From: Argopecten irradians
Lineage: Eukaryota; Mollusca; Bivalvia; Pectinida; Pectinidae
Assembly (NCBI RefSeq): GCF_041381155.1
Contig: NC_091134.1
Span: 13,580,008 to 13,644,007, forward strand
Direction: 5' to 3'
DNA length: 64,000 bases
The notes under the pieces were generated by a model, which saw nothing but the letters and a program-made list of their open reading frames with translations, did not search any database and was not told the origin of the DNA. The translations under genes and the position numbers were made by a program. Positions within the stretch are counted from its first letter, which is position 1, and the number at the start of each line of letters is the position of its first letter. Shown piece by piece: positions 41,617 to 53,533 of the stretch.

Positions 41617-41692
41617 ATGCATCAGGATGTGAAACACCCCGATACGGGAGGGAGAGTGTCTATCTCACGTGTGGAGGGGCAGCCCAGTACAG
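41617..41692 (+). CDS. Possible alternative first coding exon of the transporter
   Basis: An ATG (ACAAACATGC) opens 25 codons plus one base (MHQDVKHPDTGGRVSISRVE...) and ends at ACAG|GTACGT. It leaves phase 1, exactly what transporter exon 2 at 47643 requires, so splicing would replace MA- with a 25-residue N-terminus. Local base composition is more GC-rich than the flanks. No transcript evidence is available; it may instead be untranslated or belong to nothing. Confidence 0.35.
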
Positions 41693-42385
41693 GTACGTAA
41701 AACTCACGCGATGTGTCACACACATATGTGTACGCCGATATAATATACCCGCGGGTATCAATCTGTAAGACGTTGCAATATACACACTTTCGTTAAACTT
41801 ATGTACATATCTATATGTGTAAAGAAGATGACGATGTCACCATATGGTATGACTGCATCCATATTTTAACAGTTATACTGCGTATAGAGAAATTTCTAAT
41901 GATTAAAGTTGTTTGAATCTTTGTACATATTAATAAAAAAAAAAGTAAACCGATCGAAAAGGCTTCGGTAGATAAGTTCTACTTCACTTGTAAGGTCGAT
42001 TTTACTCTATATCTGGCCCTTGCATCAAACACAAATTGATAATAATTTGTAATTCACCCTGAGAAAAATAACGATTTGCAATTATTATTGATAAGAAACA
42101 CTTATCAACGCCTTATCCGTTTTGCTGCATTTTTATGGAAAATAGTGGATGCTATTGTCATCTTTGGAGGCTATTTTTAGCATTTTCCCCTTCTCAAAAT
42201 TCTTGGGACTTTTTAATATAGTAAGGTTAGGATGTAGAATTAATATGGCAGGGTCAGGAGAGCCTCGGATTACTTCAGAGAATCAAAATAAAAAAGGATG
42301 ACGTTTTAGGACTATTTATATTTACCTGTCTAATTGCAATAGTTTTGACCTTTGATGTATTAAAGATACACAGCTATCTGTCAGT

Positions 42386-42666
42386 GTGTCTAAGTCTTGG
42401 TACACGTAGTGTCCAATGAAAATCAGGACTGTATCAGACAACCATCATTAGGAATGCCATCGGTTTCATAGAATGTCTAAGTGTGTCGTTAAAATCAGAG
42501 GAAACTCCGGGCTGCATCAGACACCCATCTGTAAAAGTGCGGTCGATCGGTCAGAATGTCCAAGTCTGGCGTTACGGTCAAGGGAAACTCTGACCTGCGT
42601 CATACACCGTCTGTCTGACGTTAGGTCAGAAAAACTCAAATTCAATCCCACTAGAAGAGATGTTGG
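42386..42666 (+). repeat. Degenerate tandem repeat, about 83-87 bp unit
   Basis: Three imperfect units start near 42386, 42472 and 42555, each with a TGTC(T/C)AAGT core, then AG(G)GAAACTC or AATCAGGACT, then CATCAGACACC-like sequence. Two units open frames beginning MSK-V/G-V. The block is followed by GATGTTGG|GTAAGT, a good donor. It might be an old first exon or a repeat; no product is recognised. Confidence 0.4.
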
Positions 42667-44643
42667 GTAAGTACAATGAAGTCACTTTTTTATCATTAAA
42701 TCGATTCTCCTCTGATAAATAGGATGACCATATGTTCATGTTAACATACAATAACGATAAAATACCGACACAGCTAAAACCTCTCTGGTCATGATTATTG
42801 AGTTCGTGCTCACGTTACATATCACTGCAGTAAAATATACATAGGAATATATTGTTTGCCATATAATATAGAGAGTTTGATTACGACATTTCTTGATGGC
42901 GGTTAATAAATTGAGCTTTCAACATCAGTCTACCTTCTTTGTAGTGATATATTTTTATGCATATATGGCAGACGGTTCAAAGGAAATACTTTGTAACCAC
43001 TCAACCACTCAGCTACAACTGCTCAGAAGTGGAAGGGGAATGGAGGCATGTTAACAACTGCAGTATAGCTCCATAGGTAAAATTGAATAGCAACTCGGTC
43101 ACTGCAACTCTTCACTGAATCAAGGCGTCTAAATAAGGGTTAGTGATAAACCACTCAAGCGACCGAAAGATGGTAAGTCCATGGTAAAATATTTCACACC
43201 TTACTTACCCAACCACCAATTTCAAGAAGTAAGTTCTGAAATATTTGTTTACAATTTTGTACCCTTGACAACTGGAATACAGTGGCCTGCAGGTTGATGG
43301 CAGGTGGAACAACATGCGACTCCTGAATCACACATTACGTCAAAAAGGTGATCAAATACTCCGTCTTTCGAAATCAGACTAAGAGACGGTGGACTGCTTA
43401 ACAGCCAATACCCAATTTGAAAATTATCGGAAAAAGAGAGAATATTACCAGTATAATGATTATATAATTATATTGTGTTACTTTCTTCAACCATTACTAT
43501 AATGCATGTGTCTGTTCTAAATCACGATTTCTTATCTAGTTACAGCTAGGATGAAGTCTGATATTTAAAGCCTTAACATTCACTTTCTTGCGTGATAGTG
43601 AGTAGTATTTAATCATCTTGGAATCATTAGATATCTAGGATTAACGTAAAAGTTCTACCTGTAAAGGATTGAACCAAAACGTGTTGTAAACCATAGGAGA
43701 AAGAACTATCACCTCAAAGTCGTCGATTTCACGTGTGGTTAATTATTAACTACGACAATTGTATGTATCTTGTGTGAACTGGATGAGTGGCCTCGTACAA
43801 TGGCATTCTGTTCAGTGCCCAATTCAACGTCATTGTAGCATTTTACTGGTTGCTTCTTCTACCATCGTCTTTTTTCTCCAGCGATCCATCAGCACTTAAC
43901 GCATTGATTCACATTTAAATTATTACTACACCGTATTATATGTGTCTTCAGGTTTCAACCATATCCTCGATACTTTAAATGTCATTGATCGCTTAAGAAC
44001 ACATTTAAAATGCCCCCTTTGTCAAGGTCACGCATTGCTTCACATTTAAATTTATTGTCTCTGATGCACATCACTAATTACTTCATATCATTAACTCCAT
44101 CATCTGTTCAAGATGCATATCAGCGTTGCTTTACGTGCATATCATTTTATAATAAAATGTTCTTTAGCATCATTTCCATAACAAAACATCTTAAACACTG
44201 GTAAAACTATTTCAAAATACCATAGCAGTATGCGAACCATTGACATTCACATTAAAACACATCCTAAAAAATGCAGCAACATATACAATGTTCGCCTGAC
44301 CCCTATTGTTCCCCAGTCCTCCCATAAAAGGTCATACTTAATAATGACTTAACAATTTCCAGCTACAACACTATCATAGAGTAGCTACAATATGTGGCAT
44401 TGTCATCCGTCACTGATCGACTGCGATTCGCGTCGCATCCTTTTCTCGTTGACGATGGAATTGCCCGAGCAAACAACTCGAGGAGCGTAGTAGAGTATAG
44501 ATTCGGAATCGGTCAATAGGCATAATTTATTCCTAGTCGGCTCTGTGTAGCAGACGTTGATATCACGGTCCATGGCTTGCTGCCTGACAAACGTCTCTGA
44601 CAGTCAATTCTAAGGATTACTTCACGCTCCAAATTCCACCAGA

Positions 44644-47600
44644 ATGGCTGGTAAGTGTGTCTGAGGCTTTATAAACGTTTTTCGTGGGAGATACTTTAGT
44701 TTGGATCGTGGTAGCATGCCAACATATGGCGGGGGAGGAAAAAATGGCGGTATCCTCCGCACACACGTGTGGGTGACAATACAGATATTGATTAGGAAAA
44801 GTAATCTCGTCAGGCGTTTGGGATATTAAATATCGTAATTATACTTTCCTTATAAGTACAGTAGTAATTAGTATATACATATATCATTAAGAAGGTCAAG
44901 TCAGGAATACAATAGATTTAGTAATGTATAAATTTTGGTTTCATTTCACCATATGGTACATGATGTTATTAATAATAATATATTCTATATTAATATCCTT
45001 CTCATAATTATGCCTTAAGAAATATTGTTTCTAATCAAGTCTTAGTGATTGGAAACTTTGCCTTTGTGTCATCAAATCATGTAGATATGAGGGATTATGC
45101 CGCGTCTAATTACCATATGGTATACCATATGGTATTGCATGCATTAAATAAGATGTACATATCATATACTATAATAATAACAATAATACTCAAAATAAGT
45201 CTTCTTGATATTGTATAATTATACTCGAATCAGGATAGACAGTGAAAGGTTGTAAGTATCATTTTGTTATAATGATCCTGTAGGGTTTCATGCTACCATA
45301 TGGTGCAATATCTGTATAAATATAACTAGTATTCGTAGTATTTATATACACGTTATTGGATAAACTACCCTTGCTAGCTGTTTTTCTTTATAACTAATAT
45401 CATAATGATGAAATTATCATACATATTATTCGTTCTCAATGCCATGCCTAACGCCATTGTATGTAACTTGCGATTAAGAATTATAGCAGACTGCATTTTA
45501 GCATATGGCGCATTTTTTGTTTTGTGCTATAACATTAAATATATATTTTCCTTAAAACGACGGCTTTCCAAATTAAGTAATTGCCATATAGTTTTAACTC
45601 ATGGTAGCGTACTTATTCAAGCTCGCAATAGTCATAACAATACATCATGTCTTGCACTTAGACACCAAGTAATATGAAACCTAATGCTATTTATAGATAA
45701 GTGATATCATACTGGATGTTCAAACACAGTCTGCAAATAGAAGGCAAAAGCATAGATTCCGAGGACTGTACTATGAACATTGAATTGGACCTAACAGAAG
45801 TGTTTCTTATACCTAACAAAGAGTCAAATTGCTATTTCATAAGTCTTGGTAGTATAGCGGGATTATTTGCCGAACGCTTTAATTTACCAGGATACCGGAT
45901 GCTAAAAAATAATCGTATAATATGGGGCAATAATGATGACAAAATTCTAGCTGAATTCTATGGTCGTTTTTAGAAAATTTCCGTCATATCAAGGCGCATT
46001 ATTTTATGAGTCTTGGTAGAATAATAATAAACGTTTAAGTACAATTGAGGGCATCCTAGAATAGCAGTAATTAAACATGTATGTTCACAATACTTAAGGA
46101 ACATGCTAGGAGAGCTGAGACACTCACTGAACATTTAGCATAGAAATAGAAATACTCGTTATGTCAAAGGAATCGATACCCATTACGATTGTTGATTTCT
46201 TGAATGTATGTAATGTTTAATACGGAGACTTGGTAGAATAGTGACAACACTTTGAAGTGATATGGAGACTTGGTAGGATTGAGGAGGCTTATTGGTCATA
46301 GTTTCTTTCCAGGGCAATAGAAATACTGCTAAATACTGAATGTTAGGGTTATAGCATCCTCGATACTCCCGGAGTTACTATCACTGACGTTATATCCACC
46401 CCTGCCATAGACTATGCCATAGAAAAACTGAAAACAGTGCAGGAGATAAAAACTGACCAATCACATAGAGAGCTACGCCCAACTTCAAAGCAACACAGTC
46501 AACCACAGTGTACTTTTATACATTCCCTTTGGTGTACATGAAAGTTATGTTCTGTTGCCTCTAGTTTTGCTATGACAGAGTCCAGGGGTGGATATAACGT
46601 TAGTGATAGTAACCCATGGAGCATCGAGGATGAGGATGTAGGAATGCGACATTGAGGTATTACAACGCGTCCCGACTATATCAAGGTACATACATGTTAT
46701 TTCTCTCAACGTCGCCGTTTTTTTTTTGTTTTTTTTTTTTTTGTTTTTTTTTTACGTGAAATGACACTCTCCGACCACTCAACAAGGAGGCAAAATGTTT
46801 AATTGTCATCAATAAAGGTGCACCAAACGCCTGAATTTTAAGTAGCATCTGCTTAAATTGTTTGTATACGTATAACAGGTCGTCGGTTGACGTGCTCGTG
46901 CTGTAGTTTATTGTTGCTTCATGATCATAATACCACATATTATAACAATTTATAAACTTATTCGCTTTACCGGTGTAGTCGGAAGTGATTAATTAATTGC
47001 GCCTGACGGACTATTAATTTGTCGTCAATGTGCCTAATAATGACTATTTTCATATCCAATCGCCCACATAAATGCAAATGTTGCAGAAATATGTTAGTGA
47101 GAACAAATAATATGTGATAGCTCTTGCTATTTGGTAAGTGATCGATTGATAAACGAATGGAGAAAATGACAAACAAATGAACAAGAACACGTACGCACCG
47201 TCCTATGTGCAAACGAATAAATTTGTTTCGAGGGAATATTTAGAAATCGGACGTATTGATATCGACCACTGGAGAGATAAAAAGTGTTATCAACTAAAGG
47301 TATGAAAAGAAGGATGTAGAAAGGTAGAGCTTTATCGACAGCACTACGGTCATAGGAATAACCTAGTACGCTTAATTATATTGGTACATAGGGTGGTGTG
47401 TCTGAAGACTTACGATTTAAAAATTATATACTTATAATTATAATAAAATTATAAACCGAATACGGAACAGATAGTTAAACACCAGGCGTTTCAGAAGGCA
47501 GGCGTCCCTCAAAAAAGGGGCGAAATCGGACTTTATTTCCGGAATCATGAAAAATCACATTTGAAAATTTGCTTTTACAAAAACACCACATAATACTACA

Positions 47601-50600
47601 TTAAATACATTAAAACATTTTGCTTTGTTTTATTCCTTTCAGACGGCACGATGGGTGAGCGCATGCGTGAGGGGATGACCTCGTTGTGGTTAGCCATCAA
47701 TCGGAAGAAGACCATAACTGACGACTTCCACGACACGCCCCTAAAGCGATGCCTCAACACGTTCGATATAACCCTCCTGGGAATCGGTCACATGATCGGG
47801 GCTGGAATCTACGTCCTGTCAGGTACTGTCGTCAAGGACCTCGCTGGGCCATCTGCAGTCCTGTCTTTTCTCTTTGCCGGATTTGCCGCCATTTTGTCAG
47901 CGCTATGTTACGCGGAATTTGGAGCCAAAGTTCCGAAGGCGGGGTCCGCCTACTCCTACACCTACGTGACTCTAGGCGAGCTGTGGGGGTTCATCATAGG
48001 CTGGAACATAGTTTTGGAACATCTGCTAGGCGCCTCGGCCATCGCGCGCGCTTTCAGTGGTGCTCTCGACTCAGTTTTTAATGGTGCTATTCGGAACAGC
48101 ACTCTTAGTAATATTGGAACATTGAGTAAGAATAGTGAATGGCTTTCGGAATACCCGGATTTTATCGCATTTTCTGCTACTATCATTGTTTTCATTGTGG
48201 TTGGAACTGGAGCTAAATTCACGATGAACTTTAATAATGTGTTCACCGTGTTAAATATGACAGTTTTGGTGTTTCTAATCTGCGTTGGATTTTATTTTGC
48301 TGATATCAAAAATTGGGAAAACGCTAAAACAGGTGGATTTTTTCCACATGGGTTTGCTGGTTGTCTGTCCGGAGCGGCTACCTGCTTTTTCGCTTACATA
48401 GGATTTGAAGGAATTGCGACAGCAGGAGAAGAGGCTAAGAATCCAGAACGTTCCATTCCAATCTCCACCGTGACGTCACTAGGAATCGTCACCTTTCTAT
48501 ACATTATGGTAACAGCGGCCTTGACCCTGATGATACCCTATCAAGATGTTGACCCAACGGCAGCATTTCCGCATGCCTTTGCGATGAGGAGTGCCGAATG
48601 GGCAAAATATATCGTTGCTATAGGAACCTTATTTGGAATCACGACGTCACTTCTGGGGTCTGCGTTTTCTTTGCCGCGCACAATTTACGCCATGGCCTCT
48701 GACGGACTCCTTTTTAGTATATTTGCCTACATATATCCTAGAACCCAGACACCTATCTGGGGCGTGTTCACATTCGGGATGATATCCGCATTAATGTCCC
48801 TTCTGTTTGAGATAGAGACGCTGGTCGAGTTCATGTCCATAGGCACTCTAATGGCTTACACCCTTGTTGCGGCATCAGTAATAATTCTTAGATATCTGCC
48901 GGCAAATAAGTGTCAGTTTAAACTTAAACCAGAGGGTGAAGGCGAAGAAATAGGACAACCGGCTTCGGAAATGGAAACGGAAGAAAGCTCAATCATTAAA
49001 AAGTCAAAGAGCCATGATGATTTTGGACGTTTGAAGGAAAAGTTAAAATCTATACCTCTGCTACGGTCATTCGAGCCGGGAAATGCTTCCCTATTGGCGA
49101 CCTTTCTAATCCTCGTCTTTATCGTCTGCTTCTGTTCGACCCTGATCTTCGGGTTCAGCTCCATAGAGAAAGGAGCCTGGTGGGCAATCTTTCTGGTCAT
49201 CCTGTTCGGTATTGCGATCATCGCCTGCTTCCTCGTCATGATTGCACACGAGAAGAATGACGCATTCACCACCTTCTCGGTAAGAAAAGTATTAACTGGT
49301 ATTGATTTGTTTTTATATTAGTCATGGCGTTTACATCCAACACAGCTCACTCACCCCTAAAAACTGGAATCATGGGTGAAAGGGTTAATTGTCATAAGAA
49401 ATACATGTATGTATCCAATTCATACTTTCCTCCTGTTATCTGATTTTTCTATCGATTTGCGTATTTTAACATTTACCTTCATACATTCATTATGGTTGAT
49501 ATGGCTTGCCAACTTGATTGCACATTTAGGTTTTTTCCTCCTGGTTTTGTTACAGATCCCGTTCGTTCCCCTGATCCCCATCCTGAGTATGTTCTGTAAC
49601 ATAGCGTTGATGTTGAACTTGAACTACCTCACGTGGATCCGGCTAGGCATCTGGATGGCCGTAGGTAAGTTGATTACTGAACTGAACAATGTTTAATGGT
49701 TATCCACTTTTATGTGTTAACTAGAATCACTTAAAGATGCTCCACCGCCGACAGGGCATAAACGATACTCATCATTTGAACAATAATTGGTGTTTAATCG
49801 TATATATATATATGACTTTTTATCACAAAAAAAATAATATAAAATGATTAATTTTGCTATTGGTGCATGCGCAATCATTACTTCATTCCATATAGGACAT
49901 AATGCCACAGATGTTTTTTTAGGATATAATTAATTATCTTTAATGCTATAACCTAGATGTAAGATGAGAAGCTCAAACTTTCCAATGGTGGTTATGGTGT
50001 ATAAAAGCAACTTTTGTAAGTAAGAAAATTCTAATTCGTCTGCTTCTGTTTTTTATAAGAAAAAAAGCATTTGTCAGCGGTGGAGCATCTCTAATGTTAT
50101 TTTGTGCTTTCTGATGATCCATTTTCTTCCCTTTTTAACCGTTGTCAGTATTTCACCTTCGGATATTACAGAGTTTCCTCCCTTGTTGGTAGGTATACAT
50201 TGTGACGTCATCATTTTGTGAGTCAAATGCACGCTGTTTTGACGCAAACACATTACGTCAATGGCAGATGACTCTGTAATATGCAAATACAGAATAATGT
50301 AATCGAGTAGGGTGTGTTGTTTGGTGTCTTTGATGGCATGCTTCAGTGATATAGCACTATAAAAAGCGACAAATCACCCACCATTACAAGACACAGCACG
50401 AAATACCACAGCCTGTCAAAATATACAAATATACACACACACACCCTCACACACATCACACATTGTCCATAAGATACTTTGTTAATATGACCTTGAATTA
50501 AAACAACTTACTAACCAATGAACATGCGGGAAAAACATCAGAGTTAGGCACTTTTATAATTGTATGTCTTATCTATATTGGTTAAAATATTCGAGAACTA

Positions 50601-53206
50601 CAGTGTTCATATATTTAGACATTTGCTTTATTTGATTATAGACGAGCATTAACAGATGCTTTTCGTCCCTACGAAATTTGAATTTCTAATAAATGCAAAA
50701 ATATCAAATGTATGCATAGTTAATAAAATCATGTATTCAAGCAAAGTTAATCACATCAAAAATAAACTAATCCAACAAAAAGTATGTTTTTTATTGAATT
50801 TTGAACTTAAATAAAAAATGGAAACACATGTATAAGACACTTGGTATATTTAGCCCAAATATATGCGGAATTTATCTTAATACAAATGTCTCAGACTAAA
50901 ACGAGTGTGAACTAGTGGCTAGATTGATATGCCTGGTGCTAAATTCAAAATAAATGATAACCTGATGCTATACTCTAGGCAGATGATGGTCACATATTAT
51001 CAAGAAAGTTGATTACATATAAGTGTTAATAATACTGTATTAACTGTTAAGCCTGTATCTAGTTCCTGAGAGAGTAATTGTTCCTAATTGAATAACGAGA
51101 TGATAGCACCGGACAACAATACTTAGAGGTCGTTATCGGTTTATAGGTAAAATCGATATATAAGGTCCATTACCCCCAGGGCCCTGCCTGCTACACAGTC
51201 TATTGTTGTCTAGCACAGAACGATTTCTAAATACATATTGATTTTTTTTCAGATTTCGATTTGTCCAATCACCATCCTATCTGATTTCTAGGCTTTTGTA
51301 AAATGCGTTTCCTTATTTTACAATTTATGTACTTGTTCTAATGTGCTATCCACCTTTGCGAAATTACACCACATTTGGTAATATTGATGTTAATTTGTCT
51401 TCTATTCTGTTATATGATGTAGAACTGATAGAATTCCATAATTCGTCTGGACGAGATAAAAGCACATTTTTATGTCAACATAATGTATTCTAACCTTTAT
51501 GTATAATGGGATTAGGCACACGTTTTTCAACTTATGTGATACTCTCTTCATATACTAAGCGAAATACTGGATACTGGAAATATACATTTTAAGTATACCG
51601 TTTCCAAAGAGTTTCCGACAGTATGTTTGGACAATGAAATAGGCGATAGCTCATAATTGACAGAAGAAATAAAACGATTTTACAATATTACACATTATGA
51701 CTTAGTTTTACACTTATGAAAATGTTAAATTAAACAAATTCAATGTCGATTACGTTAAAGTGTGCTATATATTTTGATATGAAGAACGTTGATCCTACGT
51801 CATTGCTTATTTTTATAATGAGGACAGTGTTTTAGCTTATATATCTGCCGTCCGTAAAATCAGGCTCTATGTAAATATGTATCGTTTCTTCGTATCCAAA
51901 TCAGCACTTGTTTCAGTGTTTGATATATTGATATGAATGAATACTTAATCAAATGTTAGGCTATGTATCCTGTATTTGATCTGGTATGTATTTTTCTATC
52001 AGTTCTCTATCAGTATGTAAATTAGGATTTATTACCAGACTGAATCATTATCACAGTGAAATATCAGGAATATTAATTGAATAAACATTATACGTACATA
52101 CCATGAAGTTTTAGCCCTATGCTTTGGTCATTGAATCGTTGTGTTTTTAATTTGATTATAAGTAAACATCATCATATGACTTGGATTGTAGTTACTTGAT
52201 TCATACATGTTCCTCTAAATCAGGTAGGGCTTTAGAATTGTACCTGTTGCCCATATATTGGAATATAGCAGAAAGCGATTCGATTAAGGACCTTTTCTCT
52301 TCTTCATAACTGATATGCACGATATCGTAAAAGTCGACTAAATTTAGAGTCTTCTCTTTTCCTTACTTCATTCTTCTTCCTTACGCCTCCCTTGTCACTG
52401 CCTAAATCTTGGCCTTCTGTTGAGCACTCGCCCCTGTAGGGGCAAACTCTGCGTTCGGTCCGCTGTCCGAGGTACACTAAAGTCTCCAACAGTAGTAGTT
52501 TCTGCTCTTGATCATTATAAAGAAAGTGGAACGACTAGTTGCCTGCAGTCAGTATAATGTGACCAACTGGGATGTGCTTGTTCCATTTCTTCGGTGAGAT
52601 GACACCACTGTAAAAAGACAAGATTTCAACTATTACTAGGAGACAAAAAACAAATATACCGCAGCCTCCAAACGCATACATGCATTCACACACAGCTATA
52701 CACCCCGTCCTTAAATGATCCTGTCTTTAAATGGAAAGTTAAACTTATTTAACCAAACTAAACCTCTTCATCATTTTATGAACGAAAGTTTATATATTGC
52801 CAGGAGCATATCAACATAACGGCCGATTTGATTCCAGAAACACCAGGTAGAATGGCGTGGATTAGTTCAATAACTGAGTCATGTAGGACACACAGCTGAA
52901 CAGCTAGTGGTAGGACGTCTTGAAACATTTAACCTACCTTTCTGAATATTCGATCCTATCTACATAATAAGCATTATTGGGTAATCCACGTTTTAACACT
53001 TATCCATTTTTTCAGGTTTGACGATTTACTTTTCGTATGGGTTATGGCACAGCCATGAAGCCCGCTCTACCAACGGATACGGAGAGATCGTCCACTACAC
53101 AGGTGACGCCAACATATCGTGTAGTACGATCAGTAACATGAACGAGGAGATCCTAGAGCAGCAGCCGGCCCGTAACCCCAACGAGGACTTCCAGGGAGGC
53201 ATGTAG
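44644..53206 (+). CDS. SLC7 (CAT) family cationic amino acid transporter-like, SLC7A4-type
   Basis: Multipass plasma-membrane carrier of the APC superfamily; CAT members move arginine, lysine and ornithine, while SLC7A4-type members have unproven transport. Coding exons: 44644-44650, 47643-49279, 49556-49664, 53016-53206; phases agree and give 647 residues, typical for CAT proteins. Exon 1 contributes only MA plus one base (start context CCAGAATGGCTG). Visible motifs: [15 protein letters not shown] about 49-63 (substrate-binding unwound helix 1), [11 protein letters not shown] about 90-100, sequon Asn154, [20 protein letters not shown] about 256-275 (CAT signature), and an acidic/Ser-rich loop about 422-480 between TM blocks. 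About 14 membrane segments are expected. The RNST/YPDF segment after TM4 and the helix-5 region resemble vertebrate SLC7A4 more than SLC7A1-3, as I recall them. The C-terminal tail is hydrophilic and ends FQGGM. No frameshifts. Confidence 0.95.
45112..45133. promoter_or_regulatory. Paired ACCATATGGT palindromes
   Basis: Two exact 10-bp palindromes with starts 12 bp apart. Other exact copies lie at 41839, 44948 and 45295. The core CATATG is an E-box. Binding is not shown; the clustering near transporter exon 1 is the reason for listing it. Confidence 0.3.
46355..46632. mobile_element. 278-bp MITE with about 49-bp inverted repeats
   Basis: The left arm starts CATCCTCGATACTCCCGG and continues GTTACTATCACTGACGTTAT and ATCCACCCCTG; the right arm (CAGGGGTGGATATAACGTTA ... 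GCATCGAGGATG) is its inverted copy with a few mismatches. The interior has no coding capacity and includes ACTGACCAATCAC, shared with the other two copies. Flanking 9-mers (GGGTTATAG, AGGATGTAG) match at only six of nine positions, so any target duplication has decayed. Confidence 0.88.
47643..49279 (+). CDS. Transporter exon 2: large exon with most of the protein
   Basis: A 1637-nt exon carries residues 3-548, roughly 85% of the protein, without an intron. It starts after TTTCAG and ends at TTCTCG|GTAAGA in phase 0; reading through the donor adds only about 13 codons before a stop at 49319. The exon is far more GC-rich than its introns. The shorter ATG at 47651 lies five codons inside and could serve as a start if exon 1 were untranslated. 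Confidence 0.95.
49556..49664 (+). CDS. Transporter exon 3: membrane segments
   Basis: After TTGTTACAG it encodes [20 protein letters not shown] followed by [16 protein letters not shown], the penultimate and last hydrophobic segments of CAT carriers. It ends in phase 1, which matches exon 4. Confidence 0.94.
49735..50090. mobile_element. 356-bp MITE with AGATGCTCCACCGC ends
   Basis: AGATGCTCCACCGCCGACA at the left and its inverted copy (one mismatch) at the right form 19-bp terminal repeats; TTA(A/G) may extend them. The interior is AT-rich with a TA microsatellite. No coding capacity. No unambiguous target duplication is visible. Confidence 0.8.
50303..50462 (+). mobile_element. SINE-like dispersed repeat, copy 1
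   Basis: Contains GGTGTGTTGTTTGGTGTCTT, TGATATAGCACTATAAAAAG, ACAAGACACAGCACGAAATA and CCACAGCCTG, followed by a CA-rich tail. It aligns with 52553-52700 in the same orientation. The organisation resembles a short retroposon known to me from bivalve sequence, but no clear polymerase III box is visible. Confidence 0.55.
52553..52763 (+). mobile_element. SINE-like dispersed repeat, copy 2, with SINE tail
   Basis: GGGATGTGCTTGTTCCATTT, GACACCACTGTAAAAAGACA, ATACCGCAGCCTCCAAAC and a CA-rich tract match the copy at 50303. From 52702 it continues into CCCCGTCCTTAAATGATCCT and AAAGTTAAAC, the tail type of the SINE at 20702. The two modules may therefore belong to one composite element. Confidence 0.55.
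53016..53206 (+). CDS. Transporter exon 4: last membrane segment end, C-terminal tail, stop
   Basis: After TTTTTTCAG it reads [18 protein letters not shown] and a hydrophilic tail of about 45 residues ending QGGM then TAG. SYGLWHS matches the end of the final helix of CAT proteins (S/Y-G-x-x-S). Five bases after the stop is a strong donor (GACAG|GTAAGT), so the 3' untranslated region is probably spliced. Confidence 0.93.
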
Positions 53207-53418
53207 GACAGGTAAGTGTCATATCCGTCCTGTAAGGAACTTTAAGGGTACTATATGGGTCGGTAAATTATAGCGGTAGCGTGCCGTCCATATGGTGACT
53301 TCTAGGATATCAATATTTAGTTCTAAATACGTCCAAAAGAGGAATTATTGTCTACGATGTTGGCCAATAGATATAGATTAATAGATTTTTTAAGCTTACA
53401 TGGGTTTGTCAAGTTTAC

Positions 53419-53533
53419 AGGGATATCTCAAGTGAAAGATTTTGGCATGTCAATCCGGAACTTACCGAGGGTTGACGGCCAAAATCTTTCGAATCTTTCA
53501 TGAGAGTTATTTAGCAACCACGCGATATCCCTA
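53419..53533. repeat. Nested inverted repeat
   Basis: GAAAGATTTTGG (53434) pairs with CCAAAATCTTTC (ending 53490), with matching GTCAATCC/GGTTGAC toward the loop. An outer pair, AGGGATATC (from 53419) and GATATCCCT (near 53533), encloses it. One side carries an extra stretch of about 28 bases. It lies just downstream of the transporter stop. Confidence 0.55.

Larger units (their letters stand above)
44651..47642 (+). other. Transporter intron 1 (3 kb)
   Basis: GTAAGT donor and CCTTTCAG acceptor. It holds four exact ACCATATGGT palindromes (44948, 45112, 45124, 45295), a MITE (46355-46632) and a T-rich tract with G interruptions (46718-46753). A 90-codon frame at 45701-45973 (ends ...[15 protein letters not shown]) is rather protein-like in composition but has no recognised domain. 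Confidence 0.75.
49665..53015 (+). other. Transporter intron 3 (3.35 kb)
   Basis: Contains a MITE (49735-50090), two homologous SINE-like repeats (50303 and 52553), a CA-rich microsatellite (about 50429-50462) and a SINE tail (52702-52763). No extra exon is needed: exons 3 and 4 join in phase and complete the family's C-terminal helix. Confidence 0.8.

Noticed and set aside
45112..45133. CArG (SRF) boxes in the ACCATATGGT cluster
   Set aside because: CCATATGG has only four A/T bases between CC and GG; the CArG consensus needs six.
48913..49272. Minus-strand frame of 119 codons inside the transporter exon
   Set aside because: Antisense shadow of the well-supported transporter coding frame.
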